From positions 1-64,000 of the forward strand of contig CAWDME010000022.1 of NCBI GenBank assembly GCA_963803335.1: a stretch of 64,000 nucleotides of DNA, read 5' to 3'. The position numbers and the translations under genes were made by a program. Positions 42,109 to 51,026 of this stretch are shown piece by piece. The notes beneath the pieces were generated by a model. The model worked only from the letters and a program-made list of their open reading frames with translations. It did no database searches and was not told the DNA's origin. This DNA is from DASSUW01 sp963803335. Lineage in GTDB: Bacteria > Actinomycetota > Thermoleophilia > Solirubrobacterales > Solirubrobacteraceae. The first letter of the stretch is position 1. Every line of letters begins with the position of its first letter.

Positions 42109-44757
42109 GTGACGGTCACCGACATCCGCTCGCGCCGCGAGCAGGGCGCGTCCGCGCTCGACCAGGACACCGCCCTGCTCTCCGGTCTGCTCGAGGAGAC
42201 GATCGCCGACCAGGGCGGCGAGGCGCTGCGCAACGCCGTCGTCCGCCTGCACCAGGCGGGCGCGCGGGCGCGCGCCGGCGAGGCGGGCGCCGAGGCCGAG
42301 GCGGCGGCGCTGGCGGCCGAGATCCTCGACGGCGATCCGCTCGACGTCATCCGCGCGTGCTCGATGGAGCTGCACCTCGCGAACCTCGCTGAGACGCGCG
42401 AGCGCGTCCGCCGCCGCCGGACCTACGAGCACGCGGGCGGGCCGCCGCAGCGCGAGTCGATCGCCGAGGCCGCCGCACGGCTCTCCGCACGCTCGTCCAA
42501 GGCCGCCGCCCGAGCCCTCGACGACCTGCGGCTCGACCTCACGTTCACCGCGCATCCGACGGAGGCGACGCGCTGGTCGGTGATGCAGCACGCCGGTGAC
42601 GTCAGCGCCCTGCTCGCCGAGCTCGACGATCCGCGCCTGGGCCCGACCGGGCGCGAGCGGATCGTCGACCGCATGCGCGAGGCGCTCGCGCTGTGGTGGC
42701 AGACCGCTGAGGTGCGGCGCGCCCGCCCCGGCGTCGAGGACGAGGTCCGGCGCAACCTGCACTTCTTCGACCGCGTGCTGTTCGACCAGGTCCCCGAGCT
42801 CGTGCGCGAGCTCGAGCGCTGCTTCGGCGACCGCCCGCTCGACTTCGCGCCGCTGCGCTTCAGCAGCTGGGCCGGCGGCGATATGGACGGCCACCCGGGC
42901 GTGACCGCCGCCACGTTCACCGCCACCGTCGAAGTCCACCGGCGCCTGGCGATGCGCCTGCTGCGGGAACGCATCGAGCGGCTCGCCAGCCGCTACTCGC
43001 AGAGCGAGACCGAGATGGGCGCGGGCCGCGCCGCGCTGGAGGCGAGCCTGCGCCGCGACGCCGCGCTGATGCCCGACATCACGCGCCGGCTCGGCGACCG
43101 CCGTCGCCACGAGCCGCTGCGCGCCAAGCTCAACTACATCTCCGAGCGCCTGCTGGTGACCGGCGAGGCGCCCGACAGCCCGCTCGCCTACTCGAGCGTC
43201 GAGCCGCTGCGGCGCGACCTCGAGCTCGTGCGTGACGCGGCCGGGGGCAGCGCGGTGGCCGACGGCGCCGTCAAGGACCTGCTGCGTCAGGTCGCCGCCT
43301 TCGGCCTGCATCTCGCGCGGCTCGACGTCCGCCTTGCCGCGGACGCGATCAACGATTCCGTCGGCCGCGAGGCGCCCGAGCTCGCCGGCGCGGACGAGCA
43401 GCAGAAGCGGCGGATCCTCGCCTCCCACATCGCGGAGGCGCACGCCGACCAGTTCGGCCCGATCTGCCCGCCGACCGAGGCGCTGCACGCGCTCAGCCAG
43501 GCCACCCGGCGCTACCGCGACGGCGCCGACACGCTCGTCATCTCGATGGTCCACGCGGTCTCGGACGTGCTCGGCGCGCTGTGGCTCGCCCGCCGCGCCG
43601 GAGTCGGCGGCCCGGACGAGCCGCCGCTGCACATCACGCCGCTGTTCGAGACGCTCGTCGCGCTCGAGCAGGCGCCCGACACCATGGCCGCCCTGTACGC
43701 CGACCCGGTCTACCGCGAGCACCTGGGCCGCCACGGCGACCGCCAGGAGATCATGCTCGGCTACTCGGACTCGGCCAAGGACGCCGGCTTCCTCACCAGC
43801 CAGTGGGCGATCTACTGCGCCCAGGAGCGGCTCGTCGCCCAGGCCCCCGAGCACGGCGTCGAGGTCGCGTTCTTCCACGGCCGCGGCGGCTCCGCCTCGC
43901 GCGGCGGCGCGCCCGCCCACCAGGCGATCCTCGCGCAGCCGCCCGGCACGCTCGACGGCGGCGTGCGGATCACCGAGCAGGGCGAGGTGATCTCGGCCAA
44001 GTACGCCGACCCCGGCCTCGCCGGCCGCTCGCTCGAGCAGCAGCTGTCCGGCCTCCTGCTCGCCCGCGCGGCGCCTGGTGCGCCCGCACCCGCCGATTTC
44101 CGCGAGGAGATGGACCGCGCCGCCGCGCGCTCGCACGGGGTCTACCGGGCGCTCGTCGACGACGAGGACTTCGTGCGCTTCTTCCACCAGGTCTCGCCGA
44201 TCGACGCGCTGTCGGAGCTGACGATCGGCTCGCGGCCCGCGTCACGCAAGGCGGGCGGCCGACTGGAGGACCTGCGCGCGATCCCGTGGGTGTTCGCGTG
44301 GACGCAGAACCGCATCCTGCTGCCGTCGTGGTACGGCGCCGGCAGCGCGCTGGAGGAGGGCGACCTCGAGCGCCAGCGCGCGATGTGGGAGCGCTGGCCG
44401 TTCTTCCGCATGGCCTGCTCGACGCTCGAGATGGCGCTCTTCAAGGTCGACCTGTCGGTCGGCCGCCGCTACCTGGCGCTCGTCGACGACGCGCTCGCCG
44501 ACCGCTTCTGGCCCGCGCTGGAGGCCGAGCACGCGCGCGTGGTGGCGCGGCTGCTGGCGATCCGCGAAGGCGAGGCGCTGCTCGACGGCGCACCCGCGCT
44601 GCGCGACCGGCTCTCGCACCGCAACCGCTGGGTCGACCCGCTCTCGCACCTGCAGGTCGCGCTGCTCGCCCGCTCGCGGGGCGGCGACGAGACCGGCGGC
44701 GCCGCGCTGATGGCCACCATCGCCGGCATCGCGGCGGGTCTCCGAAACACGGGGTAG
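42109..44757 (+). CDS. ppc: Phosphoenolpyruvate carboxylase
   Basis: An 882-residue protein, usual length for bacterial PEPC. GTG 42109 is the best start (TVTDIRSRREQGASALDQDT). Catalytic features: LTFTAHPTEATRWSVMQHAG (His of the TAHPTE motif), FSSWAGGDMDGHPGVTAATF, IMLGYSDSAKDAGFLTSQWA (GYSDSxKD), VAFFHGRGGSASRGGAPAHQ (the FHGRGG loop), RITEQGEVISAKYADPGLAG, and LPSWYGAGSALEEG near the C-terminus. Known reaction: PEP plus bicarbonate gives oxaloacetate and phosphate, refilling the citric acid cycle. Followed by a hairpin terminator. Confidence 0.96.
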   Translation: MTVTDIRSRREQGASALDQDTALLSGLLEETIADQGGEALRNAVVRLHQAGARARAGEAGAEAEAAALAAEILDGDPLDVIRACSMELHLANLAETRERVRRRRTYEHAGGPPQRESIAEAAARLSARSSKAAARALDDLRLDLTFTAHPTEATRWSVMQHAGDVSALLAELDDPRLGPTGRERIVDRMREALALWWQTAEVRRARPGVEDEVRRNLHFFDRVLFDQVPELVRELERCFGDRPLDFAPLRFSSWAGGDMDGHPGVTAATFTATVEVHRRLAMRLLRERIERLASRYSQSETEMGAGRAALEASLRRDAALMPDITRRLGDRRRHEPLRAKLNYISERLLVTGEAPDSPLAYSSVEPLRRDLELVRDAAGGSAVADGAVKDLLRQVAAFGLHLARLDVRLAADAINDSVGREAPELAGADEQQKRRILASHIAEAHADQFGPICPPTEALHALSQATRRYRDGADTLVISMVHAVSDVLGALWLARRAGVGGPDEPPLHITPLFETLVALEQAPDTMAALYADPVYREHLGRHGDRQEIMLGYSDSAKDAGFLTSQWAIYCAQERLVAQAPEHGVEVAFFHGRGGSASRGGAPAHQAILAQPPGTLDGGVRITEQGEVISAKYADPGLAGRSLEQQLSGLLLARAAPGAPAPADFREEMDRAAARSHGVYRALVDDEDFVRFFHQVSPIDALSELTIGSRPASRKAGGRLEDLRAIPWVFAWTQNRILLPSWYGAGSALEEGDLERQRAMWERWPFFRMACSTLEMALFKVDLSVGRRYLALVDDALADRFWPALEAEHARVVARLLAIREGEALLDGAPALRDRLSHRNRWVDPLSHLQVALLARSRGGDETGGAALMATIAGIAAGLRNTG

Positions 44758-44786
44758 GGCTGCCCGCCCTTAAGGGGCGGCAGCCC
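44757..44786 (+). terminator. Hairpin terminator of ppc
   Basis: GGGCTGCC-CGCCC pairs with GGGCG-GCAGCCC around a TTAA loop; the stem is 13 bp with one bulge. It begins on the last base of the ppc stop codon. No T-run follows, common in high-GC bacteria. Confidence 0.7.
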
Positions 44787-44848
44787 GCACTCGCAGACGC
44801 AAGGCAGCGCGATAGTTGGAGATGTCACATGGGCGGAGTATGTGTCCC

Positions 44849-44929
44849 ATGAACGCCACCATCATCTCCACCGTTCACGCGACGGCCGTCCAGACCGGTC
44901 GCGTCAACCGCCGCGGGCGCCGCAGCTAA
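44849..44929 (+). CDS. Candidate 26-residue peptide
   Basis: ATG 44849 to TAA 44927-44929, basic C-terminus (GRVNRRGRRS). A GGCGGAG sequence lies ten bases upstream, too far for a good ribosome-binding site. Overlaps the stop of the seven-residue MGGVCVP ORF by four bases (ATGA), an arrangement seen in leader peptides. No known family; may be chance in 70% GC DNA. Confidence 0.2.
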   Translation: MNATIISTVHATAVQTGRVNRRGRRS

Positions 44930-44933
44930 GACC

Positions 44934-45053
44934 ATGACCATCCTGGTCACCCCCCGCCCGCCGATCGCCGCCGCCGCGCACGCCTTCTCGACTCCGGTCG
45001 TGCGCGAGCTCCCGCCGGTGCAGCGGCCCGGCATGTTCGACTCCACCTGGTAG
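44934..45053 (+). CDS. Candidate 39-residue peptide
   Basis: ATG 44934 to TAG 45051-45053, starting MTILVTPRPPIAAAAHAFS and ending RPGMFDSTW. Pro-rich; four bases after the stop of the 26-residue ORF. Ends just before the convergent methyltransferase stop. No ribosome-binding site seen. Recorded because of the tandem arrangement, not because coding is shown. Confidence 0.2.
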   Translation: MTILVTPRPPIAAAAHAFSTPVVRELPPVQRPGMFDSTW

Positions 45054-45061
45054 CCGGCGGC

Positions 45062-45535
45062 CTAGCCCACGGGCAGCCGCCGGCCCGAGGTGACCTCCTC
45101 GTGCTCGAGCAGCCACTTCTTCCGCTCGAGCCCTCCCCCGTAGCCGACCAGTGATCCGTCGGCTCCGATCACCCGGTGGCAGGGGATGATGATCGAGATC
45201 GGGTTGCGCCCGTTCGCCAGCCCGACCGCCCGCACGAGCTTGGGATCGCCCAGGCGCCGGGCGAGCTCCGAGTAGCTGATCGTCTCGCCGTACGGGATCT
45301 GCAGCAGCTGGTCCCAGACGCGCTTCTGAAAGTCCGTGCCGTGCACCGCCAGCTCGAGCGCGAAGTCCTCGCGCTCGCCGGCGAAGTATGCGTCGAGCTG
45401 CGCAGTGATCTCCGGGAACGGCCACTCCGTCGGCGTGGCGCCGTCGTGGCGCGTGTAGAGCTCGGTCAGGCGACCGTCGGCGTCGGCGCGCAGCAGCAGA
45501 TCGCCGACCGGGCTGGGATGGAGCGTCGTGTACAT
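45062..45535 (-). CDS. ogt: Methylated-DNA-protein cysteine methyltransferase
   Basis: A 157-residue protein with the active-site block SIIIPCHRVIGADGSLVGYG; Cys119 of PCHRV accepts the alkyl group. DFQKRVWDQLLQIPYGETIS and YSELARRLGDPKLVRAVGLA, NGRN are the DNA-binding helix-turn-helix and Asn hinge. No N-terminal regulatory Ada domain, so Ogt-like. Known role: direct repair of O6-alkylguanine in DNA by irreversible self-alkylation. ATG 45535. Confidence 0.94.
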   Translation of the reverse strand: MYTTLHPSPVGDLLLRADADGRLTELYTRHDGATPTEWPFPEITAQLDAYFAGEREDFALELAVHGTDFQKRVWDQLLQIPYGETISYSELARRLGDPKLVRAVGLANGRNPISIIIPCHRVIGADGSLVGYGGGLERKKWLLEHEEVTSGRRLPVG

Positions 45536-45628
45536 GCCTCTACAACGTCTCGCACGGCCCGGACGTGAGCCACCAAGGGAACGGCGCCGCGCCCGGGCGG
45601 CGCTCGGCACCGCTGACGTGTAGGCGCG

Positions 45629-45662
45629 AGCGAACGACCCGGCTTTCGCCGGGCCGTTCGCT
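45629..45662 (-). terminator. Strong hairpin, terminator of the beta-glucosidase gene
   Basis: Fifteen-base arms (45629-45643 and 45648-45662) pair with a single A-C mismatch around a TTTC loop. It stands 45 bp after the GH3 stop on the minus strand; the divergent ogt transcript starts beyond it. No T-run. Confidence 0.65.
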
Positions 45663-45706
45663 GCTCTGCGATCGGGAGAAGAGGCCCCGAGCGGGCTGGG
45701 CGATCG

Positions 45707-48406
45707 CTAGAGGTAGGCCGAGGTGTGCCCTCGGATGTCGCGGGATGAGGAGCCGACGTAGACGTCGCGCCGGCCGGTGCCACGCACCCACGTCTGCTTG
45801 GCCGTCGACCAGTACGACAGCTCGCGCGCGTCGACGTGCAGCGTGAGGTGACGCGCCTGCCCGGGGCAGAGCGTGACACGGTCGAACTGCACGAGCTTGC
45901 GCACGGCCTGCTGGACCCCGGCCGGAGCGTTGGGCGACGGACCGACATAGACCTGCGGCACCTCGTCGCCGGTGCGGTGACCGACGTTGCGCACCGTGAT
46001 CCCGACGTCCAGGCCGCCGTCGTGCGTTCCGTGGACGTTGAGGTCCGAGTAGCGGAAGCGCGTGTAGGAGAGCCCGTCGCCGAAGGCGAACAGCGGCTCG
46101 ATGCGCTGCTGGTCATACCAGCGGTAGCCCATGAACAGGCCCTCCGACCACGTGATAGTGCCGATCGTCTTCGGGTCGCGCTCGGGATGGCCGGCGAACG
46201 GCGTGTCCTGAGCGCTCTTCGGGAACGTGATCGGCAGCCGGCCGCCGACCGCCGCGCGGCCGAGCAGGACGTTCGCCGTCGCGGCCCCGCCCTCCTGGCC
46301 GGGGTACCACATTTCCACCACGGACTTGACCTTGTTCAGCCACGGCATCGCGACCGGGTTGCCCGTGTTGAGCACCACCACCGTATTGCGGTTCACGGCG
46401 GCGACAGCATCGACGAGCTGGTCCTGGTAGGCGCCGAGCGGATGCAGGTCGCCGGTCGTGTTCGCGTCGTCGACGAAGACGATCGCGGTCTTGGCATGGG
46501 CCGCGGCCGCAACCGCCTGGTCGATCGACGCCTGCAGCGGCGACCACGTGAACCTCAGGTTCACCGGCGGGAGCGCGTTGGCGGCGACCGCGAATGTGAT
46601 CTTCACGTCGTGCGTTCCCTTGCTGAGCGGGACGTAGCTGCCGCTGTTCGCCAGGCCTTCGTACTGGCCGTCGGGCAGCGTCGGGCCACCGGGGTAGGTG
46701 TTCGGCAGGATCGTGGACGGGGTCGTCAGCGCCTGGTTGGCCCCGTCGACCGCCAGCGACACCGGGCCGCTCGCGCTCCCGCCACGGCCGCCGGTCGGGT
46801 CGGCCACGCCGTTCGCGATCCCTCCGGGCGTGCGCTGGAGCCAGAGCGCGTACGTGTCGTCGCGCGGCACCTGCAGCCTGCCCGTCCAGGTGTACGTCAC
46901 GCCCGGCGTGAGCTGCTTGGCGCCGGTGTAGTCGATCGTTGGGTCGACCTGGGTCGCGCTCGAGTCCGACTGCGTGCGCGTCAGCCCGCCGGGGAGCGCC
47001 GATGCCGGCACGACGGTACCGACGCGGTCGACGCCCGGCGCGAACGAGATGTGCGAGTGCCGCGACGCGCTGCGCAGGGCGTCGAGCGGGCTGATCTGGT
47101 TGCGATCACCGAAGCCGCGCGAGCGCTCGCCCCCCGGGCTCGACGGCAGCAGATCGGCCGTCGGACCGACCACGGCGACGCCGCGATCGAGGTCACGATC
47201 GTCGAGCGGCAGCGTGTCGCCCTCGTTGCGCAGGACCACCGCGGCCTTCTCAGCGAGCCGTCGCGACTTGCGGATACCCGCGCCCTTGTCCAGCGTCGGG
47301 CGAGCCGGCAGCGAGCAGCCGGCCACGGCGCCCTGCGCCGAGGCGCAGCGCAGCAGCCCGAACCGCTCCATCTGGTAGAGGATCCGCGCCACCGACTGGT
47401 TGAGCGCCTGCGCGTAGGCCGGGTCGAACGACGGCGAGGCCGGGTCGGCGACGTTCTTCAGCGTGGCCCCGAAGAAGTTCTGACCCGGGAACTCCGTGTC
47501 CAGGCCCTGCAGGATCGACAGGCTGTGCGTTCCGCCGTAGTCCGAAAGCACGAACCCGCGGAAGTCCCACTGATCACGCAGAATCGTGTTCAGGACGAAG
47601 GCGTTCTGGCACGCGAACGTCGACGCCGACTGTGCAGTGCCGGTGATCAGGTAGTGCGCGTAGGAGCACATCACCGAGGTCGGCTTGCCCTCCTTAATCG
47701 CCTTCTCGAACGGCGCCAGATAGAGCTCGCGCGCGGTCTGATCGTCAACCACGCGCGAGGTCGCGCACGTCGTCGGGATCGGCGGGGCGAACCCGTTGCA
47801 CACCTGCGAGCCGTCATCGTAGATCGCGAAGTGCTTGAGCTCGTCCATCAGCCCGCGGCTCTGGACGCCCTCGACCTCCTGGGCGCCGAGCTCCCCGCTC
47901 AGGAACGGATCCTCGCCATACGTCGTCGGGTTCCGCGTCCAGTTCGGGGAGCGCGCGAGGTCGATCTGCGGCCCATAAATCATGTCCATGTCCAGGGCGC
48001 GACCCTCAGTCCCCTCGCCCCGACCGAGCGCGGCGGCCGCGCCGCGGTCGAACGTGGCGCCTATGCCCAGACGCGTCGGCCACGCCGTCGCGTCCTTGAA
48101 GACGTTGATGCCGAGCGCATCGACGTCGCGCCGGGGCGGAATGCCGAGGCGGTCGACGCTCGACGTGTATCCCGCCTGGCCCTTCGGAGCAGGATCGGTG
48201 CCGCCGTGGACGAGCGAGATCTTCTCGTCGATGGTGAGCGCGTTGACCAGCGAGGTCACCTTCGGCGTCCACGGGGCGGCCGTGCTCACGGGCGGCGACG
48301 AAGAGGTCTCGTGAGCCTGCGCCCGTGCGACCGTGAGTCCGAGCGCGACGATCGCAAAGCCGGCAAGAGCTAGCCACCGCACGCGCGGCAAGACCTTCCC
48401 CCTCAT
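45707..48406 (-). CDS. Secreted GH3 beta-glucosidase with PA14 insert
   Basis: An 899-residue protein with signal peptide (VRWLALAGFAIVALGLTVAR, about residues 9-31). GH3 N-domain: LVNALTIDEKISLVHGGTDP, YGPQIDLARSPNWTRNPTTY, FLSGELGAQEVEGVQSRGLM, LKHFAIYDDGSQ, and GFVLSDYGGTHSLSILQGL, with Asp289 of SDY as the nucleophile. The second domain holds a PA14-like insert (PTIDYTGAKQLTPGVTYTWT ... DTYALWLQ), then AIVFVDDANTTGDL and VEMWYPGQEGGAATANVLLG, and a C-terminal Fn3-like domain. Known role: hydrolyses terminal beta-glycosides, PA14 domains aid substrate choice. A strong AGGAGGAG precedes ATG 48406. Confidence 0.93.
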   Translation of the reverse strand: MRGKVLPRVRWLALAGFAIVALGLTVARAQAHETSSSPPVSTAAPWTPKVTSLVNALTIDEKISLVHGGTDPAPKGQAGYTSSVDRLGIPPRRDVDALGINVFKDATAWPTRLGIGATFDRGAAAALGRGEGTEGRALDMDMIYGPQIDLARSPNWTRNPTTYGEDPFLSGELGAQEVEGVQSRGLMDELKHFAIYDDGSQVCNGFAPPIPTTCATSRVVDDQTARELYLAPFEKAIKEGKPTSVMCSYAHYLITGTAQSASTFACQNAFVLNTILRDQWDFRGFVLSDYGGTHSLSILQGLDTEFPGQNFFGATLKNVADPASPSFDPAYAQALNQSVARILYQMERFGLLRCASAQGAVAGCSLPARPTLDKGAGIRKSRRLAEKAAVVLRNEGDTLPLDDRDLDRGVAVVGPTADLLPSSPGGERSRGFGDRNQISPLDALRSASRHSHISFAPGVDRVGTVVPASALPGGLTRTQSDSSATQVDPTIDYTGAKQLTPGVTYTWTGRLQVPRDDTYALWLQRTPGGIANGVADPTGGRGGSASGPVSLAVDGANQALTTPSTILPNTYPGGPTLPDGQYEGLANSGSYVPLSKGTHDVKITFAVAANALPPVNLRFTWSPLQASIDQAVAAAAHAKTAIVFVDDANTTGDLHPLGAYQDQLVDAVAAVNRNTVVVLNTGNPVAMPWLNKVKSVVEMWYPGQEGGAATANVLLGRAAVGGRLPITFPKSAQDTPFAGHPERDPKTIGTITWSEGLFMGYRWYDQQRIEPLFAFGDGLSYTRFRYSDLNVHGTHDGGLDVGITVRNVGHRTGDEVPQVYVGPSPNAPAGVQQAVRKLVQFDRVTLCPGQARHLTLHVDARELSYWSTAKQTWVRGTGRRDVYVGSSSRDIRGHTSAYL

Positions 48407-48460
48407 GTTCTCCTCCTCCTAGACCGCAGGAACGCGGACGGTCTCAGGCGCCGAGAATCT

Positions 48461-48486
48461 TGTCAAGGTTTCGACGGAATTTAAAC
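48461..48486 (-). promoter_or_regulatory. Beta-glucosidase promoter -35 and adjacent AT-rich operator
   Basis: On the minus strand TTGACA (plus 48461-48466) is a perfect -35; a minimal -10 (nAnnnT, GACCGT) would lie at 48443-48438. Immediately upstream is GTTTAAATTCCGTCGAAAC (plus 48468-48486), AT-rich in a 70% GC setting and flanked by GTTT/AAAC arms; ROK-type repressors such as XylR bind sites of similar character. The two ROK genes upstream are the obvious candidates. Confidence 0.45.
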
Positions 48487-48497
48487 CGACAGCGCGG

Positions 48498-49673
48498 TCA
48501 TGTGACCGTGAGGTTGGCGAAATGTTCTCGCACCGCCTCCGAGCGGATGACGACCGCGGCGGCTCCCAATGCACCGCCGACGGGACCTAGCGCCGCCGGT
48601 CGCACCGGCACGGTCGCGGACGCAGGAAGCGCGCGGTCCGCGATGCCGGCGCGGACGCCGTCGATCAGCGGTGAGCCGGGAGCGGCGAGCTCCCCACCGA
48701 TGATGTACGCCTCGGGATCGATGCAGTTCCCCACGGCGGCCAGCACGGCGCCGAGCTCTCGCCCGGCGTCGGTCAGCAGCCTATGGGCGCCGGGGTCCCC
48801 GCCCATAGCCAGGTCACGGACAGCCGCCAGGTCCATGGGCTCTCCGTGCAGCGCTCCCAGCGCGTCCGCGAGCACATGGCCCGACGCGATCTGGCCGAGA
48901 CATCCGCGCCGCCCGCAGCGACAGAGCGGCCCGTCGGAGCGCACCTGGACGTGCGCGAACTCGCCGGCGTAGCCGCGCCGGCCGCGGCGCACGCGGCCGT
49001 CGACGATGACCGCGCCGCCGATACCCCAGGATGCCTTGGCGTAGACGACGTGGCGCAGCCCCTGCGCCGCCCCGATCGCCAGCTCGGCGAGCGCTTCGAG
49101 GTTCGCATCGTTCTCGAGGACGACCGGCACTCGGAGGCGTTGCGTCAGCTCGTCCTGGACCGGTTGCCCGGCCCAGGAGTGGAGGATCGCTGCGTCCACC
49201 TCGCCCGTCTCCGGCGCGATCGGGCTGGGCAGGCCGACGCCGACACCAACGAGGTCGTCGTGGGGGTGCCCGCTTTCGGCGAGTGCTTCGTCGGCGAGCC
49301 GGCCGATGAGGCCGATCACGTCGCCGGCCGGCGTGTCGAGGAGGAACGCGGCGTGGTTCTGCGCGAGGACGGTGAGGGAAAGGTCCACGAGCGCGACGCG
49401 CACGTCCTCGCGGCCGACGAACACGCCGAGGGCCACGCCGGCGGATGGATGCAGCCGGATCAGCGCCGGGGGTCGTCCGCGGTCGCCCGTCGGCTCTGCG
49501 CTGCGCTCGACGATGAAGCCTTGCTTGTCGAGCACGTCCACGATCGAGATCACCGTGCTGCGCGAGAGTCCCGTCACACGCGCCAGGTCGGTCCGGCTCA
49601 CGCCGCTGCGGTGGCGCAGCGCATCCAGCACGGTCGCGACGTTCTGCAAGCGGAGCGTTTCGGGCGTGCTCAT
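48498..49673 (-). CDS. ROK family transcriptional regulator
   Basis: A 391-residue protein. N-terminal MarR-like winged helix (VSRTDLARVTGLSRSTVISI, about 22-42) then a ROK sugar-kinase-like domain: GVALGVFVGREDVRVALVDL, GVGVGLPSPIAPETGEV, VPVVLENDANLEALAELAIG, GIGGAVIVDGRVRRGRRGYA, GEFAHVQVRSDGPLCRCGRR and GCLGQIASG, whose H-x-C-x-C-x4-C binds the structural zinc of ROK proteins. Binds a sugar and releases DNA. ATG 49673 overlaps the TGA of a second ROK gene; the beta-glucosidase is next downstream. Confidence 0.93.
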   Translation of the reverse strand: MSTPETLRLQNVATVLDALRHRSGVSRTDLARVTGLSRSTVISIVDVLDKQGFIVERSAEPTGDRGRPPALIRLHPSAGVALGVFVGREDVRVALVDLSLTVLAQNHAAFLLDTPAGDVIGLIGRLADEALAESGHPHDDLVGVGVGLPSPIAPETGEVDAAILHSWAGQPVQDELTQRLRVPVVLENDANLEALAELAIGAAQGLRHVVYAKASWGIGGAVIVDGRVRRGRRGYAGEFAHVQVRSDGPLCRCGRRGCLGQIASGHVLADALGALHGEPMDLAAVRDLAMGGDPGAHRLLTDAGRELGAVLAAVGNCIDPEAYIIGGELAAPGSPLIDGVRAGIADRALPASATVPVRPAALGPVGGALGAAAVVIRSEAVREHFANLTVT

Positions 49674-50878
49674 GACGCCACCGCCAGGCCGGCGGCCCCG
49701 TCGAGCGAGACGAGGCCGGCGTCGGTGAGCCACGTCCGTTCGCTCAGCGCGACCGCGAGCGCGCCGAGCAGCTCGGCCCGCTCGCCAAGCGTCGCGGCCT
49801 CGACGGGAATGCGGCCGCCCTGACTGAGCGCCGAGCGACGCAGCTCGGCGGCGACGGCCTTGCGCAGCACCGCTGAGCCTGCCCCGAGCTCACCGCCGAT
49901 GACGACGACGGCCGGATCGATCGCGTTGCAGAGAAGGGACAGCGCGCGGCCGAGATGGCGACCCGCCGACTGAAGCACGGTCGTGGCTTGAGAATCGCCT
50001 TCCGCCGAGAGCCGCAGTACATCGGCGGTGGTGAGATCCGATCCGTGCGTGGGTTGCAGGGCGCGCGTGAGGGCCGTGGCCGCCGCGACCGTCTCGAGGC
50101 AGCCGCGGTTGCCGCAGCGGCATACAAGGCCGTCGTCGACCACCCGGATGTGGCCGAGCTCACCGGCAAGGCCGGCAGCGCCGGTGTGGAGTGCGCCCTC
50201 CAGGACGAGGCCTGCGCCGATGCCCGACGCGACCTTGACGTAGACCAGATCCGAGACGGTCTGGCTCGCCCCGTACGTGAACGCGCTCAGCGCGCCGAGA
50301 TTCGCGTCGTTCTCCAGCCGCACGGGGAGGCCGAGCCGCTGCGAGATCGCTTCGCCGGGCCGCACCCCGGTCCACGCGGGCAAGATGCTCGAGGCGCCGA
50401 CCGTCCCGCTCGCGCGGTCAATCGGCGCCGGCAGCCCCATACCTACGCCGAGCACGCGGCCCTCGCTCACGTTTGCCTCCGCGAGAAGCCGCGTCACCAG
50501 GGTCGCCGCGGCATCGAGGGCTGCCCCCGGATCGGCATCGACGTCCAGGTCGATCGCATCCTCGGCCACGACGCGCGCTGTGAGGTCGGCCACTGCGACG
50601 CGGAGATGGCGGTGACCGAAGTCCGCTCCGACCACCGCGCCGGCGAGCGGGTTCAGCCGCAGACGGCCGATCCGGCGGCCCCGGCGGTTCGCGACCGGCC
50701 GCTCCGCCTCCTCCAGGATCGCCCCGTCCGCGAGGCACTCATTGACCAGGGCGGACACGGTGGTGCGCGACAATCCGGTCTGTCGGGCGAGTGCAGCTCG
50801 GTCGCCCGCCCCGGCGCGCCTCAGCTCTTCGAGCAGGCGCTGCCGGTTCAGTGTGCGCAGTTGCTGCAGGGATCCCAT
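49670..50878 (-). CDS. ROK family transcriptional regulator
   Basis: A 402-residue paralogue of the next gene: DRAALARQTGLSRTTVSALV in the winged helix, AVVGADFGHRHLRVAVADLT, GVGMGLPAPIDRASGTV, LPVRLENDANLGALSAFTYG, GELGHIRVVDDGLVCRCGNR and GCLETVAAATALTRALQ with the zinc cysteines. Two ROK regulators in one operon suggest response to two sugars, or heteromeric control. Upstream (50879-51026) is a 148-bp gap containing no visible hairpin. Confidence 0.92.
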   Translation of the reverse strand: MGSLQQLRTLNRQRLLEELRRAGAGDRAALARQTGLSRTTVSALVNECLADGAILEEAERPVANRRGRRIGRLRLNPLAGAVVGADFGHRHLRVAVADLTARVVAEDAIDLDVDADPGAALDAAATLVTRLLAEANVSEGRVLGVGMGLPAPIDRASGTVGASSILPAWTGVRPGEAISQRLGLPVRLENDANLGALSAFTYGASQTVSDLVYVKVASGIGAGLVLEGALHTGAAGLAGELGHIRVVDDGLVCRCGNRGCLETVAAATALTRALQPTHGSDLTTADVLRLSAEGDSQATTVLQSAGRHLGRALSLLCNAIDPAVVVIGGELGAGSAVLRKAVAAELRRSALSQGGRIPVEAATLGERAELLGALAVALSERTWLTDAGLVSLDGAAGLAVAS

Positions 50879-51026
50879 GCGATCGTCGCCCTCCGCCTCC
50901 GGTGGGCGAGGCGCACCAAATCGTAGTTACGGCTTGCGCTCATCTCCTCGATCACGCCGGCGAGCGCCCGGCAGTGGCTGTTCCCGCTCGTCGTCACGTG
51001 GAGGTGCTCCGCAGGACGCGCGCGGA

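Larger units (their letters stand above)
44787..45061. other. Gap after ppc with two candidate mini-ORFs
   Basis: 275 bp without a standard gene. A 26-codon ORF (44849-44929, MNATIISTVHATAVQT...) and a 39-codon ORF (44934-45053) lie on the plus strand; just ahead is a seven-residue ORF MGGVCVP (44829-44852) whose TGA overlaps the next ATG. CATGGG/CCCATG arms (44828-44851) could form a small hairpin. Coding character is not established. Confidence 0.35.

Noticed and set aside
40366..44187. 1273-codon minus-strand ORF antisense to PEP carboxylase
   Set aside because: Arg/Ala/Gly/Val-rich text without conserved motifs; it is a GC-driven shadow of ppc and the EEP gene region.
45836..48373. 845-codon plus-strand ORF antisense to the GH3 gene
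   Set aside because: Composition of a mirror frame (Arg, Ala, Val, Glu), no motif; GH3 in the other strand has full family features.
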